A DNA stretch of 37,524 nt from Bacillus sp. V3-13 (GCF_002860165.1 NZ_PGUZ01000082.1:1-37524), one strand, 5' to 3'. Positions 25,396 to 33,752 are shown, numbered from the stretch's first letter. Made by a program: numbers and translations. Notes: generated by a model from the sequence alone, not told the origin.

Positions 25396-25462
25396 GAATT
25401 GAATACTACATTGTATGGGAAGAGAAACGTTGCGGGTTGGACAATTTCTGAGCAAAGAATTA
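25396..25462 (-). promoter_or_regulatory. Conserved upstream block of yjcZ copy 3
   Basis: It contains CCCATACAATGTAGTATTCA and TGTCCAACCC on the minus strand, in the same order and spacing as the block before copy 1. Conservation outside the coding region suggests a shared promoter. Confidence 0.5.
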
Positions 25463-25655
25463 AAAAGGGCTTCTATACCTTAGGGAATTTCAGGACTTGC
25501 ACTGTGGACGTAGCTTAATCGCTCATAAAATGTGATATTGGGTTAAATGTCTGGTTTTTTAGTTGTCAAACGTGAGTTCATATAGAGGTATATCTTTCCA
25601 CATGTTAGCCATAATATGTTTGATAACTCTGAATCAAAAGTGGAGGGAAAACAAC

Positions 25656-26348
25656 GTGGGAGAAGTTAATATTGTTTTGCTCACAACCAAAGTCGTCATC
25701 GGCTTTGTTACCTTATTTTTTATTATTTTCATAACAGGCAGAACATCCATTTATCAATTAACTCCTTTTCACTTCGTTTTTGTATTACTGCTCGGGGATT
25801 TTTTAGGAGACACTATTTATGAAGACCGCATTGGGATCTTCTATTTTTTTTATGCTGTCGGATTGTGGACACTGCTCATGCTGGCTGTGGAGTATATCAC
25901 TTTAAAAAAGAAATCATCCCGCTCTGTGTTTGAAGGCAATCCTGACATTATTATTCGCGATGGGATTATCGATCGAAAAATGCTTAAAAAGAATAAATTG
26001 GATGTGAATCAGTTGTCGAGCTTGCTGCGTCAAGCGAATATTTTTTCAGTACGTGAAGTGAAATATGGAATACTGGAACCAAACGGCCATATAAGCACCT
26101 TATTAAAATCCAAGTACCAAAAACCGGACAGACAAGATCTCAATCTTCCCGATAGCCCAGTAGACCTGCCAACCACCTTGATTATTGACGGGGAAATAAT
26201 ATGGGATAATCTACACGAACGCGGATTTGACCAACAATGGCTACATAAGCAATTAACCGCGCAAGGTTATGACAGTGAAAAAGATATCTTCTACGCCGAC
26301 TGGGATGACAGTGAGGGCATTCATATAAGCCCTATTAAAGTTGGTTAA
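25656..26348 (+). CDS. DUF421 membrane protein, YetF-like
   Basis: The 230-residue protein begins with three hydrophobic helices (about residues 7-25, 35-52 and 62-82) with TGRTSIYQLTPFHFVFVLLLGDFLG between and within them. A cytoplasmic domain follows with FEGNPDIIIRDGIIDRKMLKKNKL and LRQANIFSVREVKYGILEPNG, the DUF421 hallmark. DUF421 proteins such as YetF, YrbG and YkjA are common in spore formers, and several are linked to spores; their function is unsettled. The GTG at 25656 follows GGAGGG by 8 nt. An upstream in-frame extension from 25563 lacks a ribosome-binding site. Confidence 0.85.
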   Translation: MGEVNIVLLTTKVVIGFVTLFFIIFITGRTSIYQLTPFHFVFVLLLGDFLGDTIYEDRIGIFYFFYAVGLWTLLMLAVEYITLKKKSSRSVFEGNPDIIIRDGIIDRKMLKKNKLDVNQLSSLLRQANIFSVREVKYGILEPNGHISTLLKSKYQKPDRQDLNLPDSPVDLPTTLIIDGEIIWDNLHERGFDQQWLHKQLTAQGYDSEKDIFYADWDDSEGIHISPIKVG

Positions 26349-26384
26349 GTCATAGGAAGGTTAGGGGGTATAGCACGAAACTAA

Positions 26385-26512
26385 CGGAGGCTGGAAGAGG
26401 CAATTGAATAGTTTTTTTCGCGGTTGTCGAACTCCGTGAGTTCCACAACCGTAAAAGTTTTTTTGATTAGTCGCCAGAAATCGCTCTGGAAGATAATTTG
26501 CCAAAGCCTCCG
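26385..26512. ncRNA. Structured non-coding element of unknown type
   Basis: Four nested helices can be drawn. CGGAGGCT (26385-26392) pairs with AGCCTCCG (26505-26512). GGCAATT (26399-26405) pairs with AATTTGCC (26495-26502) with one bulge. CGGTTGT-C-GAACTC (26421-26434) pairs with GAGTTC-C-ACAACCG (26438-26451) with one mismatch. CCAGA (26474-26478) pairs with TCTGG (26485-26489). The region between the DUF421 gene and the nuclease-like gene, 26349-26828, has no convincing gene. The strand is undecided. It could be a structured RNA, a leader, or the relic of a mobile element. Confidence 0.4.
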
Positions 26513-26654
26513 AATGAATTCGAACTTGACGTATAAGTGAATAGCATTTAGTCTTTTCGCAAAGCCAATGGCTAATAAGCTTTGCTTTTAAACGATGTTG
26601 TTTTAAGCGGGCACAGGGATTCGGTTTTCGATGGACTGGATTCATTATCCGCTG

Positions 26655-26692
26655 AAGAACACCTTCCTATCATGCCATAGGTGTTCTTTTGC
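26655..26692 (+). terminator. Terminator upstream of the EEP gene
   Basis: AAGAACACCT (26655-26664) pairs with AGGTGTTCTT (26679-26688), followed by TTGCTTTT. It is about 300 bp after the DUF421 stop codon, so it would end a transcript that includes the structured element. Confidence 0.75.
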
Positions 26693-26828
26693 TTTTGATT
26701 AGTAGTTTCTGTGATTTATAGAATCTCTTAACAATCATTAAAACTATATTTATACCAATGTATCTTTAAATTTACATTCATTCGTTACCCTTGTTTTGTA
26801 CCAATTACAAAACAAGGAAGGAAAAACA

Positions 26829-27737
26829 GTGAAAAAAGCTGTAAGATTGGTTTTCTTGTTGTCTTTTGCGTTACTTCTTGTCGGAAGCACGCTCTCAGCT
26901 GCTCCGGGAAGACAGGCATCTGCCAGCGAGGGTGAAGCTGAAGAAATGAATTTGCGGGTGATGACGTATAACCTTAGGTATGAAAACACTATCGATCCGT
27001 CACCTCACACATGGGATGAAAGACGACCGACCGTTCGACAGTTGATCCGCATGGAGCAGCCGGATATCTTTGGGACTCAGGAGGCTCTATATCAACAGGT
27101 TGCTGAAGTCGCAGATGATCTGCCTAACTATGAATGGATTGGCCTTGGCCGCGAAGGTGGCAGCAAAGGTGAATTCATGGCAATCTATTATAAGAAAAAC
27201 CGCTTTACACCATTAGAATACGACCACTTCTGGCTTTCAGACACTCCGGAAGTAATTGGTTCCAAGTCATGGGGCAACACGATTCCTCGTATGGTGACTT
27301 GGGTAAAGTTCCTTGATACAAAAACGGACAAGCAATTCTACTTTGTGAACACACACTTTGACCATCGTTCCGTAGAAGCAAGAGAGAAAAGCGCCAGCTT
27401 GATTGTGGAAAAAATCAAAGCGTTCGATCCTGCATTGCCGGTTGTGTTGACAGGAGATTTTAATACTGCCCCTGATACGAGACCTCATCAAATCCTGACA
27501 GACGAAGGCCCATTTGTAGATACGATGGAGTCCGCCGAGCAGAAAATCAACGACCATCTCGGCACATTCAACGGTTTCCGTGATCCGACAGGTGGTAAAA
27601 ACCGCATTGACTGGATTTTAACAAAAGGAAATGTAATTACCCACTCAACAGAAATCATTGATTATCAAAAGATTGGCCAATTTCCGAGTGATCATTACCC
27701 AGTCATCAGCAACCTGACATTGGGGACAAGTAAATAA
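26829..27737 (+). CDS. Secreted endonuclease/exonuclease/phosphatase-fold protein
   Basis: The 302-residue protein starts with a signal peptide (KKAVRLVFLLSFALLLVGSTLS), probably cut after ASA near residue 32, so it is exported. The mature part is an EEP (DNase I-like) domain: RVMTYNLRYEN, PDIFGTQEAL (metal-binding Glu), TGDFNTAPDTRP (Asp-x-Asn), NRIDWILTKG and the catalytic SDHYPV. Relatives include extracellular nucleases, sphingomyelinases and sugar-phosphatase-like proteins; short EEP proteins of this kind are often annotated only by fold. The GTG at 26829 follows AAGGAAGG. It is monocistronic, with terminators on both sides. Confidence 0.87.
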   Translation: MKKAVRLVFLLSFALLLVGSTLSAAPGRQASASEGEAEEMNLRVMTYNLRYENTIDPSPHTWDERRPTVRQLIRMEQPDIFGTQEALYQQVAEVADDLPNYEWIGLGREGGSKGEFMAIYYKKNRFTPLEYDHFWLSDTPEVIGSKSWGNTIPRMVTWVKFLDTKTDKQFYFVNTHFDHRSVEAREKSASLIVEKIKAFDPALPVVLTGDFNTAPDTRPHQILTDEGPFVDTMESAEQKINDHLGTFNGFRDPTGGKNRIDWILTKGNVITHSTEIIDYQKIGQFPSDHYPVISNLTLGTSK

Positions 27738-27743
27738 AACGAC

Positions 27744-27775
27744 GAATCCCCGGTGCCATCACCGGGGATTTTTTC
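27744..27775 (+). terminator. Terminator of the EEP gene
   Basis: AATCCCCGGTG (27745-27755) pairs perfectly with CACCGGGGATT (27760-27770) around a 4-nt loop, followed by TTTT. Confidence 0.9.
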
Positions 27776-27846
27776 GTGATACATACTCTAAAAATTCATT
27801 TAAAGAGGTAAACATTACTTCTGGTCCTAATCTCCTTCACCGAGCA

Positions 27847-27957
27847 TTACGGATCGTTTATAAAATAGATCATTCCGACTAGAAGTCCGGCACCTATCAG
27901 ATAAGCTAAGGCATGCCTTATCCAGCCTTTTATATAATGCTTTGTGTATTTTATCAT
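27847..27957 (-). CDS. Possible 36-residue single-helix peptide
   Basis: The frame encodes a basic head (MIKYTKHYIKGWIRH) and one hydrophobic helix (ALAYLIGAGLLVGMIYFI) ending in NDP. A TATAAT on the minus strand (27981-27986) lies about 24 bp upstream. The ribosome-binding site AAGG touches the ATG, which is unusual, so the call is tentative. The 287-bp gap between the EEP and tetR genes otherwise holds only the terminator and a palindrome, AATACAATTGTATT, at 27970-27983. Confidence 0.35.
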   Translation of the reverse strand: MIKYTKHYIKGWIRHALAYLIGAGLLVGMIYFINDP

Positions 27958-28024
27958 CCTTTTTTAAACAATACAATTGTATTATAAAATTGTGCTGTTA
28001 TTTTTTTCTTGTTAAAATAAGATT

Positions 28025-28280
28025 ATGCCTAAACTAGTTGATCACGAGAAACAAAGAAAACAAATTGCAGAAGCGACCTGGCGAGTCGTTTTAGAACGAG
28101 GAATGGAAGGAGCGACAGTAAGAAATATTGCCAAGCAGGCAGGGTTATCACTGGGTGCATTGCGCCATTATTTTTCAACACAAGAAGAATTACTCGTTTA
28201 TGCGATGAAGCTCGTCAAAGAAAAGGCGACAGCGCGTATTAATGCAACGCCAAGCAGGATATGCCTCCAAAAGAAATTGA
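28025..28280 (+). pseudogene. Truncated TetR family regulator
   Basis: The first 75 codons give a normal TetR DNA-binding domain: EATWRVVLERGMEGATVRNIAKQAGLS then LGALRHYFSTQEELLVYAM. Near 28250 the coding signal shifts frame: the original frame ends at 28291, while the other continues as KQDMPPKEI, a typical next segment in this TetR subgroup. Then it runs into a methyltransferase with no ligand-binding domain between. So one base has been lost and roughly the last 100 codons deleted. The remaining N-terminal domain might still bind DNA. Confidence 0.75.
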
Positions 28281-29018
28281 TGAAAATATAATTGTAAAGA
28301 AGGCGATATTTTTGAGAGAATCCATTGATAACTTTGATGATGTGTTGGAAATGCTTGATGCTCTATTAAAAGAAGAATCTCGTTTTAATTGGGATGCTTT
28401 TTATTCTGAGCGGGAGCGAGGCATACCGTTTTTTGTGAATTGTCCTGATGAAAATTTAGTAAGTTATTTTGAAAAAAAACTGATTGGTCCCGGGAAAGTG
28501 CTTGAACTTGGCTGCGGTCCTGGCAGGAATGCCATTTAATGGCTGAAAAAGGTTGTTCTGTTGATGCGGTAGACCTTTCACAAGAGGGACTTGAGTGGGG
28601 AGCCGAACGGGCGAAAGAAAGGAATCTTGACATAAATTTCATGTTGAAAAACATCTTTGAACTAAAGATTGAAGAAGGTGTATATGATTTCGTATATGAT
28701 GCAGGTTGTTTTCATCATGTCGCGCCGCACAGGAGGATGAGCTATATCGACTTGTTAAAGACCGCTCTAAAACCAAATGGTCTCTTTGCCCTTACGTGTT
28801 TTGTCCAGGGAGGGCGGCTCGGCGGAGCAGACATCACGGATTGGGAAGTATATCGATTGCGCAGCCTTAAAGGTGGGCTGGGTTTTACCGAAGAAAAATT
28901 AAAAGCTGTCTTTAAAGATTTTGAAGCAGTTGAAATCCGTAAAATGGAGGAAATCGAGCAGCCAAATCTCCTTTTTGGTGTTTCTGATTTGTGGACAGCT
29001 TTATTCAGGAAAAAATGA
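28281..29018 (+). pseudogene. Frameshifted class I methyltransferase fused to the TetR remnant
   Basis: The first part reads NFDDVLEMLDALLKEES, GIPFFVNCPDENLVSYF and the SAM-binding motif I VLELGCGPGRNAI, then stops at TAA (28537-28539). The rest continues in another frame from ATG at 28539 (overlap TAATG): AEKGCSVDAVDLSQEGLEWG, CFHHVAPHRRM, TDWEVYRLRSLKGG and WTALFRKK. In homologues I recall the two parts are continuous (AIYLAEKG-like), so a one-base loss near 28538 split the gene. Its own start is missing, replaced by TetR sequence. Reinitiation at 28539 would give a protein without motif I. Confidence 0.78.
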
Positions 29019-29145
29019 AGTAGTCCATCTTGACGGAAAAGATCAATTTATTCGGGCAATGGATATAAACACTATATTGAAAAACTTCAATAGGAAGGCT
29101 GACTTTGTTCAAGTAAAAGTATTCAAAAAATTAGTTGAGAAATGA
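29014..29145 (+). pseudogene. Possible C-terminal gene fragment
   Basis: After the methyltransferase stop, another frame reads VVHLDGKDQFIRAMDINTIL and NRKADFVQVKVFKKL before TGA at 29143-29145. It looks protein-like but has no start or ribosome-binding site. It may be the tail of a gene lost in the same deletions. Confidence 0.25.
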
Positions 29146-29189
29146 AGTCCGGCAGCAAATCATGTTTTCCTCATTATTTATAAAAGAAG

Positions 29190-29501
29190 GTGGGTAATAT
29201 TAAACCGTTTAAGAAGCTTTATTTATTTAAAAAAGCAACTACATTCCTCATGTTCTTCATCAGAGTAATTATGCTTGGATTCATTACATTTGATTTTTTT
29301 CAACACTTTTCTCCGGAAGTTCCCGTTGGATTACAATTCGAGGGACTTCGTGCAAGTTTGATTTTGTTTTATATTCCTCTATCCTTTTTATTATTGATGT
29401 TTACCTGGTTTCTACAAAGCAAAAAAATTATTTTGACTACATTTATTATGGATATTTTAGCCATCTGTTTTTTTGACGATATGCTTAGGTTTTTTATTTA
29501 G
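29190..29501 (+). CDS. Small membrane protein, three predicted helices
   Basis: The frame of 103 codons has a basic head (KPFKKLYLFKKA) and helices at about residues 16-36, 53-73 and 79-98, with FDFFQHFSPEVPVG between the first two. I do not recognise it. The start is unclear: the GTG at 29190 is part of the ribosome-binding site AAGGTGG. The codon at the right distance is ATT (29199). The next ATG would remove the first helix. This may indicate a mutated start. Confidence 0.5.
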   Translation: MGNIKPFKKLYLFKKATTFLMFFIRVIMLGFITFDFFQHFSPEVPVGLQFEGLRASLILFYIPLSFLLLMFTWFLQSKKIILTTFIMDILAICFFDDMLRFFI

Positions 29502-29677
29502 TCAACGATACAGGAGGAAAAGGATGGCGTATGCAAAATGGTAGCCTGTTTCCAAAGTCTACACATTATTTACAGCTATAAAAGACCCATCTGTTTTTTG
29601 TGATTTTTTGAAAGGGTTTTCAACGAGGAAAATCGAATTTTTGTTACAGCACTGAAAAAGAAGGGGGAAATTTTTTT

Positions 29678-30454
29678 ATGCCGTCTGTGTTAATGACAAC
29701 TGAAGGCCATATTGCTGTGGTGACATTAAATCGGGAGGATGCTTTAAATGCGTTTAATTATGAGACGCTTGCAGAGCTCCAAACAGTAGTGGAAGAAATT
29801 CGGGTCAATAAAGAGATTCGCGTTGTGATTTTTACAGGAGCAGGTGACAAAGCGTTTTCTGTTGGAGCCGATTTGAAAGAGCGCAAAACATTAACAGAAC
29901 AGCAAGTAAAGCGGAATCTGTATAAAATCAATGAAGTGTTCAACCTGATCGACCAGCTGCCCCAGCCGACAATTGCAGCAATCAACGGTTATGCTTTTGG
30001 GGGCGGGATGGAACTCGCTTTAGCTTGCGATATCCGAATCGGAGCAGAGGGCACGCAGATGGGCTTGACGGAAACAAGCCTGGCCATTATCCCCGGAGCA
30101 GGTGGAACGCAAAGGCTTCCCCGCCTGATCGGACAGGCAAAGGCACTTGAGCTGATTTTAACGGCACGCCGCCTCACTTCAGAGGAAGCATACGAGTATG
30201 GCCTTTTAAATAAAATTTCCAAACGGGAACAATTGCAGGCGGATTGCCTTGCAATGGCTGAGAGCATGCTTAACAACGGCCCGATTGCCTTGCAGCAAGC
30301 GAAATTTGCAATCAAGAACGGCATGAACACCGATTTGCAAACCGGAATGCAAATTGAGCGAAAAGCTTACGAAGTTACGATTCCAACCGCTGATCGGCTC
30401 GAAGCGCTTCAGGCGTTTAGTGAAAAAAGAAAACCTGAATACAAGGGAGAATAA
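29678..30454 (+). CDS. Enoyl-CoA hydratase/isomerase (crotonase)
   Basis: The 258-residue enzyme hydrates trans-2-enoyl-CoA to 3-hydroxyacyl-CoA, or performs a related crotonase reaction. It has FSVGADLKER and NGYAFGGGMELALACDIRIG (oxyanion hole and CoA binding). The two catalytic glutamates are in GLTETSLAIIPGAGGTQR and in KALELILTARRL. The ATG follows GAAGGGGGAAA. It is single, with its own terminator, and no acyl-CoA dehydrogenase or thiolase is adjacent. Fatty-acid or branched-chain breakdown is therefore likely but unproven. Confidence 0.9.
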   Translation: MPSVLMTTEGHIAVVTLNREDALNAFNYETLAELQTVVEEIRVNKEIRVVIFTGAGDKAFSVGADLKERKTLTEQQVKRNLYKINEVFNLIDQLPQPTIAAINGYAFGGGMELALACDIRIGAEGTQMGLTETSLAIIPGAGGTQRLPRLIGQAKALELILTARRLTSEEAYEYGLLNKISKREQLQADCLAMAESMLNNGPIALQQAKFAIKNGMNTDLQTGMQIERKAYEVTIPTADRLEALQAFSEKRKPEYKGE

Positions 30455-30481
30455 AAAACACGATTCTGTCGTGTTTTTTAT
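30453..30481 (+). terminator. Terminator of the enoyl-CoA hydratase gene
   Basis: AAAAAACACGA (30453-30463) pairs with TCGTGTTTTTT (30469-30479) around TTCTG. The stem includes the last two bases of the stop codon. Confidence 0.9.
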
Positions 30482-30505
30482 TCGGAATTTCTGTGCAAAA
30501 AACGG

Positions 30506-30602
30506 TTTCGCTTAAATAAAGCCGACTTCCGCTTAATTATTGGAATAAACGCTTAATTCCCGAGTCGTTTCGCTTAATTCCCCCGATTTTTCGCTTAATT
30601 AT
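30506..30602. repeat. Array of TTYCGCTTAA repeats, 20-21 bp period
   Basis: Five CGCTTAA cores start at 30509, 30530, 30550, 30571 and 30592, so the spacing is 21, 20, 21 and 21 bp. Bases between are variable. The array begins about 25 bp after the terminator of the plus-strand hydratase gene. It is the same motif as at 16659-16771, inverted in the window but in the same sense relative to the upstream gene. The remainder of the gap, 30603-30839, shows nothing I can support. Confidence 0.92.
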
Positions 30603-30839
30603 TTTGGGCTGTTACCCATAATAGTTATTTTGTGGTAAATAATAGATATATTTAGGGAAAATTCCCCGTTTAATAACTATGATTTTATCAAATTCAAACA
30701 TATCATTCTAAAAAGACAAAAAAAAGCAAATTTGCAGCTGATTTTATTCAAGCCGCGGTCGCTTTAACACCTAAAAGTGGTTTGCCATCCTCTGAATAAC
30801 ATCCGCCAATAGAAATTATTGCATATTCCACGAAAATAC

Positions 30840-30869
30840 TTGTAAAATAGCTAAACTTACGTATATAAT
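30840..30869 (+). promoter_or_regulatory. Promoter of the TrpXYZ-like operon
   Basis: TTGTAA (30840-30845) and TATAAT (30864-30869) are separated by 18 bp. The leader to the first start codon is about 47 nt, too short for a T-box. Confidence 0.55.
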
Positions 30870-30922
30870 TTAGTGCATAAAAGCATAAAAGTGCGAAAGT
30901 GTTAATTAAGGGGGAACTGAAA

Positions 30923-31918
30923 ATGAAAAAAAGATTGGTATATGGGGGCATTAGCGGAATGCTGGCCTTAGTGTTATTAAGCGGGTGCGGCAGTGAAAGT
31001 ACGAACGGAAGTGGAGAGCAGCCTAAAGAGGATGATGCTTTTAAGGTTGGCGTTACGCAAATTGTCGAGCATCCTTCTCTTGATGCCGCGTTTGAAGGAT
31101 TTAAAAAGGCGCTTGAAGAGAATGATGTCGAGGTTGAATATGATGTTCAGATTGCCCAGGGTGATCAAAGTAATAGTCAAACGATCGCCAATAATTTTGC
31201 GGGGGATGGGGTTGATTTAATTTTCGCAAACTCCACTCCAAGTGCGCTGAGCTCATTAAATGCCACTAAAGAGATTCCAATTGTGTTTACTTCTGTGACC
31301 GATCCTGTTGGCGCAGGGCTGGTTGCGGCAATGGATCAGCCTGGTGAAAATATTACCGGAACGACCGATACGCACCCGGATGCGATTCCGAATACGGTGA
31401 AATTTATGAGCGAGAACATGGACGGGGAAACAGTTGGCGTCATTTACAACTCGGGTGAGCAAAATTCGGTGGCACAGATCGATTTGGTCAAGAAGGCGCT
31501 GAAAGATACCGATTTGAAATTAACGGAAGCGACCGTTTCCAATTCTTCTGAAGTTAAACAGGCGGCTGAATCATTGGTCGGCAAGGCTGACATGATCTAT
31601 ATCATTACGGATAATACCGTCGTTTCGGCACTTGAATCGGTGATTCAAACCGCGAATGACAATGATATCCCGTTATTTGTCGGTGAACTGGATTCTGTGA
31701 AGCGGGGCGGTTTTGCTGCGTATGGATTCGATTATGTGGACATCGGTTATGAGGCTGGCATGATGGCAGCACAAATATTGAAAGGCGAAAAGAAGCCTTC
31801 AGAGATTCCCGTTCAATATCCGCAAAATTTGAAGCTGGTGATTAACGAGAAAGCTGCTGAAGAAATGAATATTACAATCAAAGACGAATGGAAAGAAAGT
31901 GCCGAGTTCGTAAAGTAA
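30923..31918 (+). CDS. ABC substrate-binding lipoprotein, TrpX-like
   Basis: The 331-residue protein has a lipoprotein signal with lipobox LSGC (lipid-modified C22). The mature part belongs to the ABC_sub_bind family (PF04392): VGVTQIVEHPSLDAAFEGF, DLIFANSTPSALSS, PIVFTSVTDPVGAGLV, GVIYNSGEQNS and AAYGFDYVDIGYEAG. Members include TrpX/TrpX-like proteins that bring in tryptophan or tyrosine in streptococci; other substrates are possible. The ATG follows AAGGGGGAA. It starts a three-gene importer operon with permease and ATPase. Confidence 0.9.
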   Translation: MKKRLVYGGISGMLALVLLSGCGSESTNGSGEQPKEDDAFKVGVTQIVEHPSLDAAFEGFKKALEENDVEVEYDVQIAQGDQSNSQTIANNFAGDGVDLIFANSTPSALSSLNATKEIPIVFTSVTDPVGAGLVAAMDQPGENITGTTDTHPDAIPNTVKFMSENMDGETVGVIYNSGEQNSVAQIDLVKKALKDTDLKLTEATVSNSSEVKQAAESLVGKADMIYIITDNTVVSALESVIQTANDNDIPLFVGELDSVKRGGFAAYGFDYVDIGYEAGMMAAQILKGEKKPSEIPVQYPQNLKLVINEKAAEEMNITIKDEWKESAEFVK

Positions 31919-31954
31919 AATAACTTTCCGGACGAAATAGAAAGGATGTATTTT

Positions 31955-32983
31955 ATGTTTACAGCCATATTTGGTTCCGTTGAATCAGGTGCAATTTATG
32001 CGATTATGGCTTTGGGGGTTTATCTGTCCTTCAGAATATTGGATTTTCCTGATTTAACAGTTGACGGGAGTTTTGTTACCGGGGCATCTGTGGCTGCAGT
32101 GTTGGTCGTCTCGGGAACGAATCCTTTTCTGGCAACGGCCGCTGCGATACTGGCGGGGTTCTTGGCGGGATGCATCACCGGCCTGCTGCACACAAAAGGG
32201 AAAATTAATGCATTACTATCAGGAATTTTAATGATGATTGCCCTCTATTCTATTAATCTGCGAATTATGGGCAAATCGAATGTACCGCTTTTAGCGGAAT
32301 CAACAGTGATTACCGCGATCAGGGACTTTTGGAAAAGCCTCGGGATTGACGATGGCATTCAAGCTTTGCTGAACAGCGCAGGCTTGTCTGTCTTTGTTCC
32401 CACTACATGGGGAGTCTTGATCATTATGATCGTGCTTGCTTTCATCGTTAAGCTTGGAATTGATTTATTCCTGAGGACGGATCTTGGATTGGCGATCAGG
32501 GCGACCGGTAATAATGAGGCGATGATCCGAAGTTTTTCTGCCAACACCGACTATTTGAAAGTACTCGGATTGGGGCTTTCCAATGCACTTGTGGCCTTTT
32601 CCGGTGCATTGGTTGCCCAGTATTCCGGCTATAGTGACGTCGGGATGGGAATCGGGATGATCATCGTCGGGCTCGCCTCAGTCATCATTGGCGAGGCGGT
32701 ATTCGGAGCGAAAACGATTGTCAGGGCGACATTGGCCGTAATCGGTGGCGCGATTTTGTACCGGATCATCGTAACGATTGCGTTAAGGGTGGAGTTTTTA
32801 GAAACAAGCGATATGAAATTAATTACAGCCTTCATCGTCGTATGTGCCTTAGTGTTTCCGAGATTGATAGAAACCCAGAAGGAGAAACAGCGCAAAAGGC
32901 AAAGAATCAAAAACCGAAAGGCAGATTTGAGCGTCTTGGAGAAGGGTGGTGAAAGGGTTGCTCCAGCTAAATCAGATATTTAA
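31955..32983 (+). CDS. ABC permease, TrpY-like
   Basis: The 342-residue membrane protein has about eight hydrophobic segments and resembles branched-chain-type (LivH/RbsC-like) permeases: GAIYAIMALGVYLSFRILDF at the start, then DLTVDGSFVTGA and DLGLAIRATGNNEAMIRSF, the cytoplasmic coupling loop. The ATG at 31955 lies 9 nt after AAAGG; the ATG at 31946 is too close. The basic C-terminal tail (QKEKQRKRQRIKNRK) overlaps the start of the ATPase gene by 35 bp. Confidence 0.9.
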   Translation: MFTAIFGSVESGAIYAIMALGVYLSFRILDFPDLTVDGSFVTGASVAAVLVVSGTNPFLATAAAILAGFLAGCITGLLHTKGKINALLSGILMMIALYSINLRIMGKSNVPLLAESTVITAIRDFWKSLGIDDGIQALLNSAGLSVFVPTTWGVLIIMIVLAFIVKLGIDLFLRTDLGLAIRATGNNEAMIRSFSANTDYLKVLGLGLSNALVAFSGALVAQYSGYSDVGMGIGMIIVGLASVIIGEAVFGAKTIVRATLAVIGGAILYRIIVTIALRVEFLETSDMKLITAFIVVCALVFPRLIETQKEKQRKRQRIKNRKADLSVLEKGGERVAPAKSDI

Positions 32984-33752
32984 AGTGTTCAATGAAGGGA
33001 CCCTTGACGAAAAAATTGCTCTCGATCATATCGATTTGCATCTTGCTCCTGGTGATTTTGTGACTGTGATCGGCAGCAATGGTGCGGGTAAGTCAACGTT
33101 AATGAACATTATTTCCGGCAAGTACGCACCTGATGAAGGCGAGGTTTATATTCATGGGAATAATGTTACTGATGAACAGGAGTTTAAAAGGGCGAAGCGA
33201 ATTGGCCGGGTCTTTCAGGACCCGATGGCCGGAACCGCCCCGGGGATGACAATTGAAGAGAATCTCGCCATTGCCTATGCAAGAACATCGGTACGCGGCT
33301 TTAGGCGGGGAGTATCAAAAAAGCGGAGACAGTTTTTTAAAGAAGTGCTTGAAACGCTCCAGCTCGGGCTGGAAAACAGGCTCGAGGCTAAAGCCGGCTT
33401 GCTTTCCGGCGGGGAACGCCAGGCATTATCCCTGCTAATGGCAACCTTCACCAAGCCCGATCTGCTGCTTCTTGATGAGCATACCGCTGCGCTTGACCCT
33501 TCCCGGGCTGAGCTGATTACCAGCTTGACCGGAAAGATCGTTTCCGAACATAAATTGACTGCTTTAATGGTTACCCATAATATGCAGCAGGCCCTCGATC
33601 TCGGGAACCGGTTAATTATGATGGATCAGGGCCAGATCATTTTTGAAGCGAATTCCACTGAAAAAAGCCGCTTGACGGTCGATAAATTGCTCCAGGAGTT
33701 CCAGCGCATCCGCGGCGAAAAAATTAACAGCGACCGCTCGGTATTAATATAA
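32949..33752 (+). CDS. ABC ATPase, TrpZ-like
   Basis: This ATPase of about 267 residues has Walker A GSNGAGKS, a Q-loop in RVFQDPMAGTAPGMTIEENL, the signature LSGGERQALSL, Walker B LLLLDEHTAALDP and the switch histidine in MVTHNM. The Walker B is followed by His where most have Pro, which is seen in this subfamily. The start may be GTG at 32949, 7 nt after GGAG, or TTG at 32958, which gives the usual ML-x-L N-terminus. It overlaps the permease gene in another frame, implying coupled translation. Confidence 0.9.
   Translation: MKGLLQLNQIFKVFNEGTLDEKIALDHIDLHLAPGDFVTVIGSNGAGKSTLMNIISGKYAPDEGEVYIHGNNVTDEQEFKRAKRIGRVFQDPMAGTAPGMTIEENLAIAYARTSVRGFRRGVSKKRRQFFKEVLETLQLGLENRLEAKAGLLSGGERQALSLLMATFTKPDLLLLDEHTAALDPSRAELITSLTGKIVSEHKLTALMVTHNMQQALDLGNRLIMMDQGQIIFEANSTEKSRLTVDKLLQEFQRIRGEKINSDRSVLI

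Noticed and set aside
26361-26645. Minus-strand frame of 94 codons
   Set aside because: It covers the multi-helix structured element, is rich in Arg/Lys/Cys in an unnatural way, and has no ribosome-binding site.
30748-30832. Minus-strand peptide of about 27 residues ending LLGVKATAA
   Set aside because: It is short, has no ribosome-binding site, and the region needs to hold the promoter of the next operon. It may be a gene tail but cannot be supported.
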